Source of the DNA: Odontocerum albicorne
Lineage: Eukaryota > Arthropoda > Insecta > Trichoptera > Odontoceridae
Length of the DNA: 64,000 bases
Direction: 5' to 3'
Assembly (NCBI GenBank): GCA_949825065.1
Contig: OX463849.1
Coordinates: 1,240,001-1,304,000, forward strand
Part shown: positions 21,005-32,388 of the stretch, one piece after another
Layout: each line of letters opens with the position of its first letter
Position numbering within the stretch: the first letter of the stretch is position 1
Notes under the pieces: generated by a model
Told to the model about the DNA's origin: nothing
The model's input: only the letters and a program-made list of their open reading frames with translations
Databases searched by the model: none
Program-made: the position numbers and the translations under genes

Positions 21005-21605
21005 GAGTCTCATTTTAGTCTTTCTGGAAATTCTTCTATCCTGCCACTTTTAATAGGCTTGTCATTACATTTTAGTTTTTCTGGAAATTGTTATATCCTG
21101 CCACTTTTTGAAGAGGCTTGTCATTACATTTTAGGCTTTCTGGAAATCGTTCTATCCTGTCACTTTTTGAATAGGCTGGTCATTACATTTTAGTCTTTCT
21201 GGAAATTCTTCTATCCTGCCACTTTTTGAATAGGCTTGTCATTACATTTTAGTCTTTCTGGAAATTCTTCTATCCTGCTACTTTTTGAATAGGCTTGTCA
21301 TTACATTTTAGTCTGTCTGGAAATTCTTCTATCCTGCCACATTTTGAATAGGCTTGTCATTACATTTTAGTCTTTCTGGAAATTCTTCTATCCTGCCACA
21401 TTTTGAATAGGCTTGTCATTACATTTTAGTCTTTCTGGAAATTCTTCTATCATGCCACTTTCTGAATAGGCTTGTCATTATATTTTAGTCTTTCTGGAAA
21501 TTCTTCTATCCTGCCACATTTTGAATAGGCTTGTCATTACATTTTAGTCTTTCTGGAAATTCTTCTATCCTGCCACTTTTTGAATAAACTTGTCATTGCA
21601 TATTT
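21005..21605. repeat. 59-bp minisatellite, ~10 copies
   Basis: Unit begins CATTACATTTTAGTCTTTCT, continues GGAAATTCTTCTATCCTGCC, and ends ACTTTTTGAATAGGCTTGT. The first two copies are most divergent and the middle ones almost identical. Confidence 0.97.
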
Positions 21606-21945
21606 CGAAGTGAAATAAAATTTGGACAAGGATTTCTTTTTCTTCTTATTTTGTATTCAGATTTGTACTAGACAGGGCCAGGGCCGGGTTTCGATAAAAC
21701 CAATAAAGAAAACAAAGTGAAAACAAGAAGTATACACCCTATGGTTTCACGCTCATCCCATTTAAAAAAAGTTTACTGAAGGAAGGATGGGGGGGCGGTG
21801 ATCCAGGTATCTAAAATAGCGGTCCTTAAACTTTGAGTCCGAACTGAAATTTAAAATGATTATTTCTCAACTATTTTGCAGTTTGAAAGTCAACAATAAA
21901 ATTCATACAGTCTTATAAGGACTCCAGTAGAGTGTGCTGTGTTAT

Positions 21946-22567
21946 TTAACGTGTTCCCCGCGGGGAGCACAAACGCCTGTGATCTGACGACAATCCAAGT
22001 TTCAAATCACAAATACTTAAAAAAATGACACAAAACCGGAATAAAAATTGAAATAAAATTTAAAATAATCTTTATTCTAGCGACATCTCTGAAAACCTTG
22101 TCAAATAATATATTAGTTTATGAGATATTGTTGAATAAACAGAGCGCCGAATTTTTTTGGTTTCTCAATATTTCCAGCATTAACGACCTGTCGCGCGGAT
22201 CGAGTCCTGCGATGAGTCTCTCTTACGTAAATAAACATTACTAAGTCTCTCTTACGTAAACAAACATTACAAGTGCTATATGCATTTGATTGGGTGAGTG
22301 TCATGAAGCATTGATTTGATCGTAGCATTCCTTTGTTTATTTTACGTAATGTTAAGTTTATCTCCTTTATTTAATGAGTCTCCTTAAGAGTAATGACTAT
22401 TATTTATTATCAGAAAATTACTTAAGTGTCATGTTTACTTGGTGTTGTAATCAAATATCAGTGGTTCTAAACAAAATATGTGTTTAAACTTAGAAATTAA
22501 AAAACGCTGAAACTGTGCCGCGCACAGGATTCGTGGAATTTGATTTTTAACGCGGTGAACAGGTTAA
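21946..22567. mobile_element. TTAA-flanked MITE (piggyBac-like), family 2
   Basis: TTAA at 21946-21949 and 22564-22567. The ends CGTGTTCCCCGCG and, inverted, CCTGTTCACCGCG match at 11 of 13 positions. No coding capacity. The family is distinct from the 29.7-kb and 24.3-kb MITEs. Confidence 0.7.
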
Positions 22568-22574
22568 TATAATT

Positions 22575-22745
22575 TGTCCTTATAAGACGCATGTCTTCCA
22601 ATCCGAAGACTAGGGTTTCGATTCCCTTTGCTACATATACTTCGGTTCCAATCGGGTTTTCACTTACGCCTCTTTACTTAGTTGGAAGATATTTTCTCAT
22701 GACAATAAACCCGCCAGGTTATATTATGCTATATATACTCGTAAC
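22575..22745 (+). mobile_element. SINE, family 1 (tRNA-like head, LINE-like tail)
   Basis: Degenerate head with AAGACGCATGTCTTCCAATC and the B-box-like GGGTTTCGATTCCC, then a spacer. The tail TTAGTTGGAAGATATTTTCT followed by CATGACAATAAACCCGCCAGG closely matches the 3' end of the LINE at 33975-34040. The A-box end is cut by the adjacent TTAA MITE. Confidence 0.7.
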
Positions 22746-22935
22746 GAATGTGTCGTACTATACAATACACGAACAGGCATCTTACATCCACAATATGGCT
22801 AACAACATACTCAATGTCGAGGAATAGTCTATCGATCGATATCATTTAATGTTCATCAATATCATCTGTGTCACATCATGTCTCTTTTGGGGCAGGCAAA
22901 AATAACGGATCTCTTCTTCAAACTATACTAGCGTA

Positions 22936-23238
22936 AAATTTTTACTCCTATCACATCTATAAACCTTGTTATAGACCTATGTTTTACTCCTATCACATCT
23001 ATAAACCTTGTTATAGACCTATGTTTTACTCCTATCACATCTATAAACCTTGTTATAGACCTATGTTTTACTCCTATCACATCTATAAACCTTGTTATAG
23101 ACCTATGTTTTACTCCTATCACATCTATAAACCTTGTTATAGACCTATGTTTTACTCCTATCACATCTATAAACCTTATTATAGACCTATGTTTTACTCC
23201 TATCACATCTATAAACCTTGTTATAGACCTATGTTTTC
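22936..23238. repeat. 42-bp minisatellite, 7 copies
   Basis: Unit: TTTTACTCCTATCACATCTA + TAAACCTTGTTATAGACCTATG. Copies are essentially identical (one G-to-A change), suggesting recent amplification. The 42-bp length keeps frames open on both strands. Confidence 0.97.
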
Positions 23239-23629
23239 CACTCGTCTCTCTAGTAGAACCATGTGAACATTTAGTGGAAGGAATATAAAATATTGTAATT
23301 TTAGTAAAACACTGTTTTTCCTACATCATAGTATAACCCTACTTGTTTCAAGGTCATAGTATAACCCCACCTGTTTCAAGGTTTTGACCTCATCATCAGG
23401 AGAGTATAAAGAAGACTAGATTATGTTCGGGCTAGCACCGACAGACTAGACGCATCTAACAGAAATCGGAGTGGGGATTGTGGGTGGAGGGAGGCAGGAG
23501 CTGACTTCGGTTAGACTTGAAGGACTTGACTTAGGAACATGTGTGTTTCCCAGATATTCAATCCAATGCATTGTTTTGATATTTTCAGGGCCTCTATTCT
23601 GTCTAATTTATTTCCGTATTTTTTTATTG
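23239..23629. other. Unassigned spacer
   Basis: A 21-bp phrase (CATAGTATAACCC-AC-TGTTTCAAGG) is duplicated near 23325-23380. No gene. Confidence 0.35.
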
Positions 23630-24020
23630 AAGTTGGTAGTATGAACCGACTGGAAGCATTGGAAATGTGGATGCACCGGAGAATGCCACGGATACCCAGG
23701 ACGGATATAGTCAGCAACACGAGAGTTCTTCAAAGAACCAACGTTGATAGAGAGTTGCTGACTAATATTAAAATCCGAAAGGTGTCCTACTTGGGTCATG
23801 TATTTAGAGAAGCAAAGTACAAATTACTGCACCTGATCATCCAAGGCAAAATATAATGCCGAAGAGGTGTTGGCAGGAGACCAATTTCCTGGCTCCGCAA
23901 TATATGTGATTGGGCTTGCATAAGGGGCGTTGGAGATTTTTTTCGGACTGCTGGAGACAAAAATGTCTACTCTCAGGTGATATTCGACGTTGTGGAGACC
24001 TGACATGACACTGGGAAGAA
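23630..24020 (+). pseudogene. LINE ORF2 C-terminal fragment, family C copy 1
   Basis: Reads RLEALEMWMHRRMPRIPRTD, VLQRTNVDRELLTNIKIRKV, SYLGHVFREAKYKLLHLIIQ and GKI, a stop, then RRGVGRRPISWLRNICDW and FFRTAGDKNVYSQVI. The order FE-MW-x-RRM-LRI-W-TD ... YLGHV-x-R ... LIIQGKI ... RR-SWLRN is a common insect LINE C-terminus. A second copy of the last part is at 47670-47880. Confidence 0.85.
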
Positions 24021-24338
24021 GATTTTTTGATTTGCGAGAATTTGGCATCATCGAAAGAAAATGTGGGATTTTCTCGGTAGCTAATTGAGATTAAATTAAA
24101 GGATTCGTTAAGGCAAATATATATTCAATAATATTTTTTTCAAGGGAATTTCCTGTCTTTCCTATATAGGAATTATCGCAGTCAGTACATAGAAGTTTAT
24201 ACACACCACTGTTGCTAAGAACTCCATTTTTGTCTTTTCCTTTAAATAGAAGTTTCCAGAGATTGACGTTTGTGTAAAATACTGGCTTTATGTGACTCGG
24301 AAAATAATTTGATAGTTTGTCTTGTTATAACCATTGTA

Positions 24339-24995
24339 TTAACCTTTTTACGGCGATGGCTCGAGTATCTTTCGTGTGTCCCACAGGCGGCGGTGTTTTA
24401 AGTCAATAAATTTATATTGTATCTACATAAAAATATGACTCACCATTATACCGAATCTGAGTACTGTCGAACTGTGTGCCGATGCATTTTTTAGCTGACA
24501 CTATACACACGTAATATTAGAAAATATTCTTATAACACTATTATACAAATAAAAGTATGTTTATTATACAAAGAAAACAATAATCCATAAACAATGAAAA
24601 AGGCAATTAATTCAATACGCAATACGCGTACTTACAAAAAAAATATCGACGCATAATACTTCATATTGATCGGGAGCAATCGTCATTAGAAACATGACCT
24701 TCGGATCGCCCGAACGAGTGGCGCGATTATTCAAAATGCTTTAAATATTGACGGCCTGCAAGGGGTCTGTTTAAATCCTTCTTATGGATCAAGTACTTGA
24801 AGTTTTGATGATTTTAAAAGAGATGTCACTAGAAGACACGTTTTGTCTTATATTCAGGTTAAAATTTTTAAAGAAGATTTAATTTTGGCCGAGATATCGA
24901 CACGCAAAGTTAGTGGCCACTTAAAAGGCCGCTCGCCAGGACGGCACGTATTATGTATGGGCCATTTAAGTGGTCCGTAGCCGTGAAAGAGTTAA
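24339..24995. mobile_element. TTAA-flanked MITE (piggyBac-like), family 3
   Basis: TTAA at 24339-24342 and 24992-24995. Ends CCTTTTTACGGCGATGG and, inverted, CTCTTTCACGGCTACGG share most positions. The interior has no long open frame. It is 657 bp including both TTAA. Confidence 0.65.
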
Positions 24996-25764
24996 GAGAG
25001 AAAAAACAGTGTTTCCCTAAACAAATTAGAATATCTATACCCCTCTACAGTGTAAACGCTGTAATTATAAGTAATATTTAATATTAATTCGAGCAGAGTT
25101 ATATCTGAAAATATTAAGAAACGCCGGCCTACAGGATCCAGATGGCAGCTGCGAGAGATGTGGAGAAAGTTTGAAGAGGTGAGAGAGAGAGAGGAAAAGT
25201 TAAAAACAATCGAAACTTCCGGACGTGCAAATAATTTATGGATACAGCTATAACGACATTTATAACTTTCTACAGCAGCTCCGAGAAATTGGTTAAACTT
25301 TTATTGCAATTTTAAATTAATAGATTCTACCTTCCGATTATAATTTATTCATTGATTGCTTAAGGTATCCGAGTTTCAAAAGTTTGTGAAACATTCATTT
25401 AAAAGTTATTTAAAAAAAACATTTATAAAAGAGTGTTTTATAAACGGTGTTTCGCGAAACGTTAAAATGAATAAAAATATTTTTGTTTTTTTTTTGTAAT
25501 TTTTATTTATATCATTTTTTTAAGATGTATCATCATCATCATCCTGCCGTGTAGATTATGACTGAGAATCGTGACTCCCATGATATTCTCCGACGGCTTC
25601 TCTCCATCCAACCCTGGACTCCGAGGTTCGAAGGGTAGTTGTTAAGGGTATAAAAATATCAATAATAGGAAAGAAGAATTATATTTAATTTAATGTTTAT
25701 TTCTTAAGTCATTTATTCCCAACATTTTGTAGATATAAGAGGTTTTAAGCGAAAATTATACTAA
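24996..25764. other. Spacer with possible LINE 3' end
   Basis: Mostly AT-rich. At 25540-25640 the minus strand ends in a GATGATGATGAT run, preceded by GC-richer sequence, which resembles a short non-LTR 3' end. No protein motif is left. Confidence 0.35.
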
Positions 25765-25890
25765 AATCCTTTTTTAAATAAATTGGGTTCGAATGGAAAT
25801 TAAACCTGTAATCATCAGGTTGAAAAGATAGGCGTCTTACCTACTAAGCCACAGAAGTCTCATCGTGGATTTATTCAATTGGTCACTTGT
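25765..25890 (-). mobile_element. tRNA-like SINE head (family 1-like)
   Basis: The minus strand reads GTGGCTTAGTAGGTAAGACG, a tRNA-like A-box region, and a B-box-like TCGAACCC further on. The tail is degraded. Confidence 0.5.
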
Positions 25891-26461
25891 TATCTATTCT
25901 TCATGTTTCTGTATAAGGTTAGTCATAATATAGTCGAAAGTCCCGATGTATTGGCTCAAATTGGTTAATACACTATAACAACGTACAAAAGTCGTTATCA
26001 ATAGCGACTTGATAACGACTTTTGCACGTTGTAATTCACCAATCGTGAGAACCCAACAATTAAATAACTCATGACTGATTTGGTGAATAATTTTTAGTGA
26101 ATATACACATATGTTGTCGAGTTCAAGAGGGGGTTTCACCGGCATTTTCTCAATCTTAGACCTTGACCGGGAGACTAGTTATCCCACTTTAGTTGTATCT
26201 TATTTGTTTTATTTTCATAATTCAATCAGGTTTGTATTTTCTTTGAATGTATTGTTAACACTTTGTATCCCGATACTGTGTTAAACTTAGTAAACTAAAA
26301 TATGTTCCCGTTGAGTCCCGGTCCCGTGTTTCAAATGATCAATTCCTATTTCAAAAAGGACATATTACTGAAATATAACAAATATTTTTGTAAACAATTC
26401 AACCTTTAAAGAAAGTCTCCTAATTTCTTATACGGACTCTCTAGATAATAAGAACTTACGA
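25891..26461. other. Unassigned spacer
   Basis: Contains a short perfect inverted repeat (GCAC/ACAAAAGTCGTTATCAA at about 25985-26020). No gene recognised. Confidence 0.35.
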
Positions 26462-26925
26462 ACGCAAAAGAGTTTGTCTATCTTGGAGACAATATCACAT
26501 GGGATGGCCGTAAAAAAAAGAGGTTGACAGTCGCATCCACCAAGCAAAACTCAGCTTTAATAAGAAATCAAAGATTTTCGAATCCAACAACATAGACCTA
26601 AAGTTCCGCAAGCAATTGGACAAAACATATGTGTGGAGTATTTTGATGCATGGTCGCAAGACATGGTGCATAGGTGAAAGGGATCGAAAAAGATTGGAGG
26701 CCTTCGAGATGTGGATCTATATACGAATCCTAAGGATTTCCTGCAGACCACATTACAAATGACGAGGTTCTCAGCAGGATCGAAGAAACCAGGCACAAGT
26801 CAAACACCATATCGGAAAGGCGTGCAGAATGGATGGGTCATATGCTGCGACATGAAAATCTCCTGCACAATATACTGGAGGGAATGATTGAGCGATCGAT
26901 TGGCAGAGGGCGTGCAGTGTGGCCA
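26462..26925 (+). pseudogene. LINE RT/C-terminal fragment, family D
   Basis: Across frameshifts it reads KEFVYLGDNITWDG, SFNKKSKIFESNNIDLKFRK, DRKRLEAFEMWIYIRILRIS, HITNDEVLSRIEETR, RRAEWMGHMLRHENLLHNIL and EGMIERSIGRGR. The order is that of the post-YADD RT region running into the GH-x(2)-RH and EG-x-I-G-RGR blocks. The sequence from ILEGMIE onward recurs at 30905-31095. Confidence 0.85.
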
Positions 26926-28030
26926 TTGCGATAATATGCGGTGCGTTGGTTCGCTAGAATATGTCGCCTAACTCGCAGCGTAGCTCTAAGCATCAAGTGA
27001 GGCTCCTACCTGTGTGGCCGAGGCCTTAGTGTCAAACCATTATCTTAAGTTGAAAAAACAGTGTTTTGATAAATAAACAATTTTATAAAACAGATTTAAA
27101 CATACTTAAAGCATTAAAAACAAATTAAAAGGAACACTGTAAAACCAAATATTACTAAATGTTACCAAATACTGGCAAAGGGGAAGGAAGATGGAAAAAG
27201 ACAAAATAATATGAGTTATGGAGAGACATGTTTCGTCATAGAAGAGCGATGTAATATTTTTTTAAGTCGCTGTTTGTAGCTAGCCAATGAGGGGTTTACA
27301 CCAGAAGTTTAATTAATTAAGTCAGAAAAAATATTATTTGTACAACCCTAACCCGAGACTTGATGTTTTTATGATAAATATAACTAGAAATACACATGCT
27401 TTACTTAAGAGTTGTGTGTGCCACCACCTTAAAGGTAGCGTATCCATTACACCAGGGCCGTCAACACGTCGCCTGCAGGCTGCAGGCTCTCAGTAGCCCT
27501 TCTTCAGCTTTAAAATAAGATTCGTTCACTAGCACAGCATTTTCTCAACTAATGTAACTATTCTTTGATAGATAAAACGAGTTTTAAGCCACATTTACTT
27601 TTATCGTATAACGAGATATTACTTAATGTCATAAAACCAATTAAAATAAGGAAGCTCGAGTGGTTACTGTATTATTTTATTTTATCCATGTTTTACCGCC
27701 ACATTGACTTTGGTTCCTATAACTTCACGCCACTCGATAGCCAGACAAATTAATACCCAAATAGTAGAATTCTTCAATATATGTTACTCCAATATTTCAT
27801 TATTTACCCGTATATCGCATTTAATTTTCGTTCGCATACAATCAATTTCGCATACAACCAACTACATCTGATGTCCTCGCGGCGGGGCTCGCCCTATATT
27901 GGTGGAGTGTATCTCGACCAGGGAGGTGTCATGAGATGAACCCAGAACTTTTGATAGCTTCTCATTTAAATGTATTTTCTGCTATGAGATATACTCGTAT
28001 ATGCGATTTTGGAATGTATTTATGTATGTA
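26926..28030. other. Unassigned AT-rich spacer
   Basis: No gene. TACTCGTA occurs at 27992. A weak family A-like block (GKGKEDGKRQ-type) is seen near 27175-27250. Confidence 0.35.
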
Positions 28031-28282
28031 CAGTACCCGGCGGTAAGTAATACACATCGGGCTTAAGAAAGAGACTGTTGGCCATAATCGGCTAACTTCG
28101 GCTTTGTAGAGCGTCGTCTCTGTCATTCATACACGTGTTCCGTCGCAATTTTCAGACGTTACCGAACCAGACTATCAGCGCATCGTACGACAGAGATGAC
28201 GCTCTACAAAGCCGAAGTTAGCCGATTATGGCCGACTGTTTCTTTCTTAAGCCCGATATGTATTACTTACCGCCGGGTACTG
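28031..28282. mobile_element. Foldback MITE, complete copy
   Basis: TA at 28029-28030 and 28283-28284. The 252-bp element is almost wholly two inverted arms of about 100 bp: CAGTACCCGGCGGTAAGTAA... and its complement, through GGCCATAATCGGCTAACTTC and GGCTTTGTAGAGCGTC. The CAGT start and TA target fit Tc1-type mobilisation. A partial copy lies at 63483-63667. Confidence 0.92.
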
Positions 28283-29534
28283 TACATACTATGTTGCTAT
28301 CAATCAACCTACATATATTTATTAACATTTATTTAAAGACAAAAAATGTATTTATATTTGTTTTAGAAAAAAATAAAATACAAATGTTTGATTTAAAAAA
28401 TAATGGACCTTATTTTATATTGCAGGTACCTACTTAGTACCTTACAAATGCTGACTTATTTTTCTTTGATGGCGTGTGTTTCAAAATTGGAATAATAACG
28501 TTAGCAAAAGCTTCTGTATGTATGTTTTGTTTCATTTTCCCTTCACGGTCTTAGTATGTTTTGTTTGATTTCCGAGGTCATGGCATTAGACAAATTATGT
28601 AATACATGTGTCGGACGGTTTCATTTTATATGAAAAATATATTCCAATTACAATAGAAGTTCAACGTGTGAACTACAAGACCAAGTCCTCGGCAAAAGGA
28701 TAACTGTTCTACAAGAAATTATTTTTTCATAAGCTATCTTTAGAAGTTGATATGAAATATGGTTCTTATTCATTCGTATGTTTCCTCTCTAAATATCTGA
28801 ATAAATGATGCAGACATATTAAAGAGCGTGACTGGGAGACAATATTGTTTTAAACATTATTTGTTTATTTTATTTTAATTATTTTGCGTAAGTGATTAAA
28901 CACGGAACATCTGAGGGACGCATTATTTTACAGTAATTTCGTCCAACCAACAAGCTCATATTGAATAAATTTAACTGTTCTAATGTTTGATAGATTTCGC
29001 AATGAGAAATATATTTATTTGTTTAAATTTAAGAACAAAAAAAAAACAAACAGATTACTAATATCTATGAATGATGGCAGACCAAAAGGAAAGGAATTCG
29101 TTCAAGAATTAAGAAGAGAATCAAAGAAATATAAGAAATAAAGGATATTCTGAGTGATGCAAGATTTTTTTCCATTTTCCATTTCCAAGTGTTAACACTC
29201 GCCACCCTGTGATGGATAGCGAGTGACCAGGACTTATATTTTATTTGATTATTCGACGTTTTAATACATAATAAAATTATTTTTATAGCTAAAAACGAAA
29301 AATAATCTAGCAGTTTTTGCATAATTTTAATTTAAAATATACATTTTTCACTGGGCGCTTACCGTCCAGCACCGTGGCTGGTGGATTTTTTTAGCACAGT
29401 AAGGCAAGTGTTAAACGATTAATAAATATGGTTGGTGCACATCTGATAAATTTTTAATAATCGAGCCTTCGATTTAACTCTCAGTTCTCTATCGTAAGTA
29501 TCAAAAATACTACCACACGTTAGTTTTTTTTTTC
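28283..29534. other. Unassigned AT-rich spacer
   Basis: No protein motif, RNA gene or repeat recognised. Confidence 0.4.
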
Positions 29535-29690
29535 AAAAGAATAGATACGACCGAAGTCATAGGATATAAGGATACCTGTGTCATTCGAGGGGAATAACAC
29601 AGCACGGGATTCGAACCGACGACCTTTCGAAATATAGTCCAGTGTGTTACCGCGTGGCCACGCACCTCTTAATGGACAACAACACTAAAC
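29535..29690 (-). mobile_element. tRNA-like SINE, family 2
   Basis: The minus strand has GTGGCCACGCGGTAACACAC, the B-box GGTTCGAATCCCG, then CCCCTCGAATGACACAGG and a TTCGGTCGTATCTATTCTTT end. The copy at 37205-37370 shows the same order, which defines a second SINE family distinct from the one with the LINE-like tail. Confidence 0.75.
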
Positions 29691-29720
29691 ACGTGCGAGT
29701 TTTATTACTAGACGAACTCT

Positions 29721-30349
29721 TTAACCCTTCCCTTACGGTGATAAAAATAATACGCGTGCTCCGGTGTTGGGTAGTGAGTACGCAATCAAAAATTAGCGAT
29801 TTTAAATCGGAAAAATAAGAACATTCATAGATAATCCCCTTAATTAATTATAATTGAAGTTAAAAATTATAATAATTGAGATTTATTTGGTGAAAACATT
29901 AAAAAACCATCTGGCAACGCTCACGAAACGGGCGTACGTCTAACCTATTTGCAAGCCTAGAAGCTACTAGTAGCGCGGAACGTCAGTCGCATACCCCGGC
30001 GCTTACGTTTATGCTTGCGACGTTGAGACAATTCAGCTCCTCGCAATTCAGTCTAGTATGCAAGAGTGAGATGCGAATATAGTGTCGCGCTTCCCGCATA
30101 CTATTCACCTATCGTCAAGACGAGGCACTCGCAGCGTTTAAATGCGAATTTGTTTTCGATCTCGACAAAACACCTCGATGTAGTCGATAAATTCTGATTA
30201 TTATTAATATTATTTTTTAAATCAATGCGTAAATATATTATGGAGGAATACCTAAAATCTTAACCTTGTATTTATTATATTTATAGAGATATTGATGGTT
30301 ATTAGAAGCAACGTGTAGAAGATACCCAACACAGGGAAGGAAAGGTTAA
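29721..30349. mobile_element. TTAA-flanked MITE (piggyBac-like), family 1 copy 3
   Basis: TTAA at 29721-29724 and 30346-30349. The left end CCCTTCCCTTACGG pairs with the inverted right end CCTTTCCTTCCCTG. It is 629 bp long and homologous along its length to 11256-11859. No coding capacity. Confidence 0.85.
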
Positions 30350-30807
30350 CTAGATTGTAAGCCATGTTTTTTTGGGTTCCATTGGGAATCAAACCGAAAG
30401 GGAACAAGAGTTGACTCTTTAGCTAAAATGATTAATGACCAATGGTAATTGTAGTTTACACTTGAATTACGACCTCCCAGCCCCATGGTCTAGATTCGAC
30501 CCTGCCAACTAGGAAGCCTTTTATTTGGGGGAGAGGATATTTTTCATTGTTATTTTGTATTGAAAAATTACTTAATTTGATGTTTTTATTTTCTTCAGAA
30601 GTCTACAAAGAAAACAGTTTTCTTTCATATCCGGGTAGATGCATTGAACTGTTTAATTTCCGGAAAACTTTATTTATCAAAATAACTTGAAAACGTTTTT
30701 CAATTGATCCATTTTAAAAATAGAAAATATACGAGTGTATATAAAATTCGTCAATCACATGACAGTTTCAATTGTATTATTCGTGTAATAAATATATACG
30801 TATGACG
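30350..30807. other. Unassigned spacer
   Basis: A SINE-like scrap (CCCATGGTCTAGATTCGACC) lies near 30480. Otherwise nothing recognised. Confidence 0.35.
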
Positions 30808-30880
30808 ATTTACGTGGTCCATTTGGTAAGACGTCTGTCTTCCGACTCAGAAGTTGTGGGTGCGATTCCCGTTGAAACAT
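30808..30880 (+). mobile_element. SINE family 1 head
   Basis: GTGGTCCATTTGGTAAGACG (A-box region), CTGTCTTCCGACTCAGAAG, and GTGGGTGCGATTCCCG (B-box region) resemble a tRNA-derived head. The tail is missing and LINE family D sequence follows at 30905. Confidence 0.65.
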
Positions 30881-30904
30881 ATTTTTTATTACAAAGGTAT
30901 CATT

Positions 30905-31095
30905 TTGTGGAAATTATACTGGAGGGAATGATTGAGGGATCGATTGGCAGAGGACGTCCTCGCCGAGAGTATCTGGAGCAAATATGCCATGATATGGACT
31001 GCACCTCCTATACAGAGCTCAAGAGGATCGCTGAAGACCGAGCGGAGTGGAAGAGGAGATGCAGGGCTTTGCTGCTAACTAATCCCCAGGATTGA
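30905..31095 (+). pseudogene. LINE ORF2 C-terminal end, family D copy 2
   Basis: Open to its natural stop: EIILEGMIEGSIGRGRPRRE, then YLEQICHDMDCTSYTELKRI, AEDRAEWKRRCRALLLTNP and QD. This is the end of ORF2, with the GRGRPR and W-x-RR blocks intact. It is joined directly downstream of a SINE head, which is either a coincidence of insertion or a chimera. Confidence 0.8.
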
Positions 31096-31571
31096 AACTG
31101 AAGAAGATGTGTTTTTGTTTGTAGAAAAACAATGAATGCTTCTATAATTGAATGCCATTAAAATATCAATATGGTGTGCAAATTTTGAATGGTCACCCTC
31201 TATTCTATGCCATTAATATCCCAGAAACTTTTTTTTACATTTGTCGTCCCAGCATACTTTCGTATTCAACTTGATGGAAAGCCCAAAACTTCAGAGGGTT
31301 GAAAAATTAAATATGTATACAAATTTTGCAGGACATCGATACTATTTTAGTTTCGAGATATTCTAATAAAACTTTTACGTTTGTGACGATTCAACATAAG
31401 CTGAGAAACTATTGGATGTTAACATAAGTTGTGTCCGTTTTTTTCCAATTTCAAAATGAGCACCAAAAGTAAAACAAAATGGTAAAGGTTATACGTCATT
31501 CGAAAGAAACTTTTCTGCTCTACACGATATCGTGTTTGCTTTTACGTTACATATATTATTTTATTTTATTA

Positions 31572-32032
31572 GCGGATGTCCTTGTAGGACGCGCTGATGA
31601 TTTTGATTGTTTGGTATTTAAATAAAATACGTCAATTAGCGATGCGGGAAGAGAGAGTGAATGAATCAATGAATAATAAATAGTGATTGATGATGCTTTA
31701 TTTATCGGTAAGTAGGTATTTATACATTTCAGAATGGGCGCGGGACTGCGCCCGCAATATATTTTTATCTCGCTTCTGTGCGTGCAGAGATGGTCGATTG
31801 AAATATTGCAGACATCGCAAATAATATTGTGGGTAGACAATTTGTTGGCGAAAACGGTGAGATAGCGTGATGCGTTCTCTTTCTACTGTGGAATGTATCG
31901 TAAATAGTATTTGTGGGTAAACAATTTCAATGTTTTGGTATGCGACCTTTGGACATATCCGAAGGTCGTTTCGTCAGTGTTTCACACACCGTGTGTGTTG
32001 ACAATATTTCAGCGACGACAGTAGTTCCTACA
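31572..32032. mobile_element. Unclassified dispersed repeat, copy 2
   Basis: Inserted in the mariner 5' UTR: the mariner text stops after TATTTTATTTTATTA and resumes at CAAGCC. It is homologous to 12165-12544. Near its ends TGTAGGA and TCCTACA are inverted, which would suit an LTR-type TG...CA boundary, but no target duplication was visible. Confidence 0.65.
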
Positions 32033-32039
32033 CAAGCCT

Positions 32040-32388
32040 TAAAAATGGAATGCAAGTAGACGAAAGTGAGCATTTTCGACACCTCCAGTGGACTTCGATG
32101 AGGATCGCTTAAACCATATTATTCATGAAGATCCCCTTCAAACCACCGTAGAATTGGCTGAGCAGATGAATTGTTGTCATATGACTATACTGTATACCGC
32201 CATCTTAAATCAATGGGAAAAATCCAGAAGTTCGGCGCTTGGGTTCCACATGTTTGAGTGAAAACAACAAAAATCAACGTTCGACAATTTCTGGTGGTTT
32301 GCTCGCGCGTCATCGAGCTACGCATGGCCACAAACAAAGGTTCTTTTACAACAAAAAAAATGGTTTGAAAATGGTGATGAAAAATGTT
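32040..32388 (+). pseudogene. Mariner transposase fragment, forward half
   Basis: Keeps the start (MECK-type, ESEHFRHL) and jumps to VDFDEDRLNHIIHEDPLQTT, then the second helix-turn-helix (VELAEQM). The remainder, up to ATHGHKQRFFYNKKNGLKM, is frameshifted. Catalytic blocks DE, DN and SPDLAP are missing. Confidence 0.75.

Noticed and set aside
22928..23266. MFYSYHIYKPCYRP repeat peptide and its antisense IGVKHRSITRFIDV
   Set aside because: Both strands of a 42-bp array are open; nothing favours translation.
30808..30880. Functional tRNA gene (and similar heads at 36965, 45405, 62275)
   Set aside because: A- and B-box-like motifs are present but I could not fold a full cloverleaf, and the heads are joined to SINE bodies or lie isolated with changes.
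31572..32032. Firm call of a solo LTR
   Set aside because: TGTAGGA...TCCTACA looks suitable, but the two copies do not share these ends clearly and no target duplication was found.
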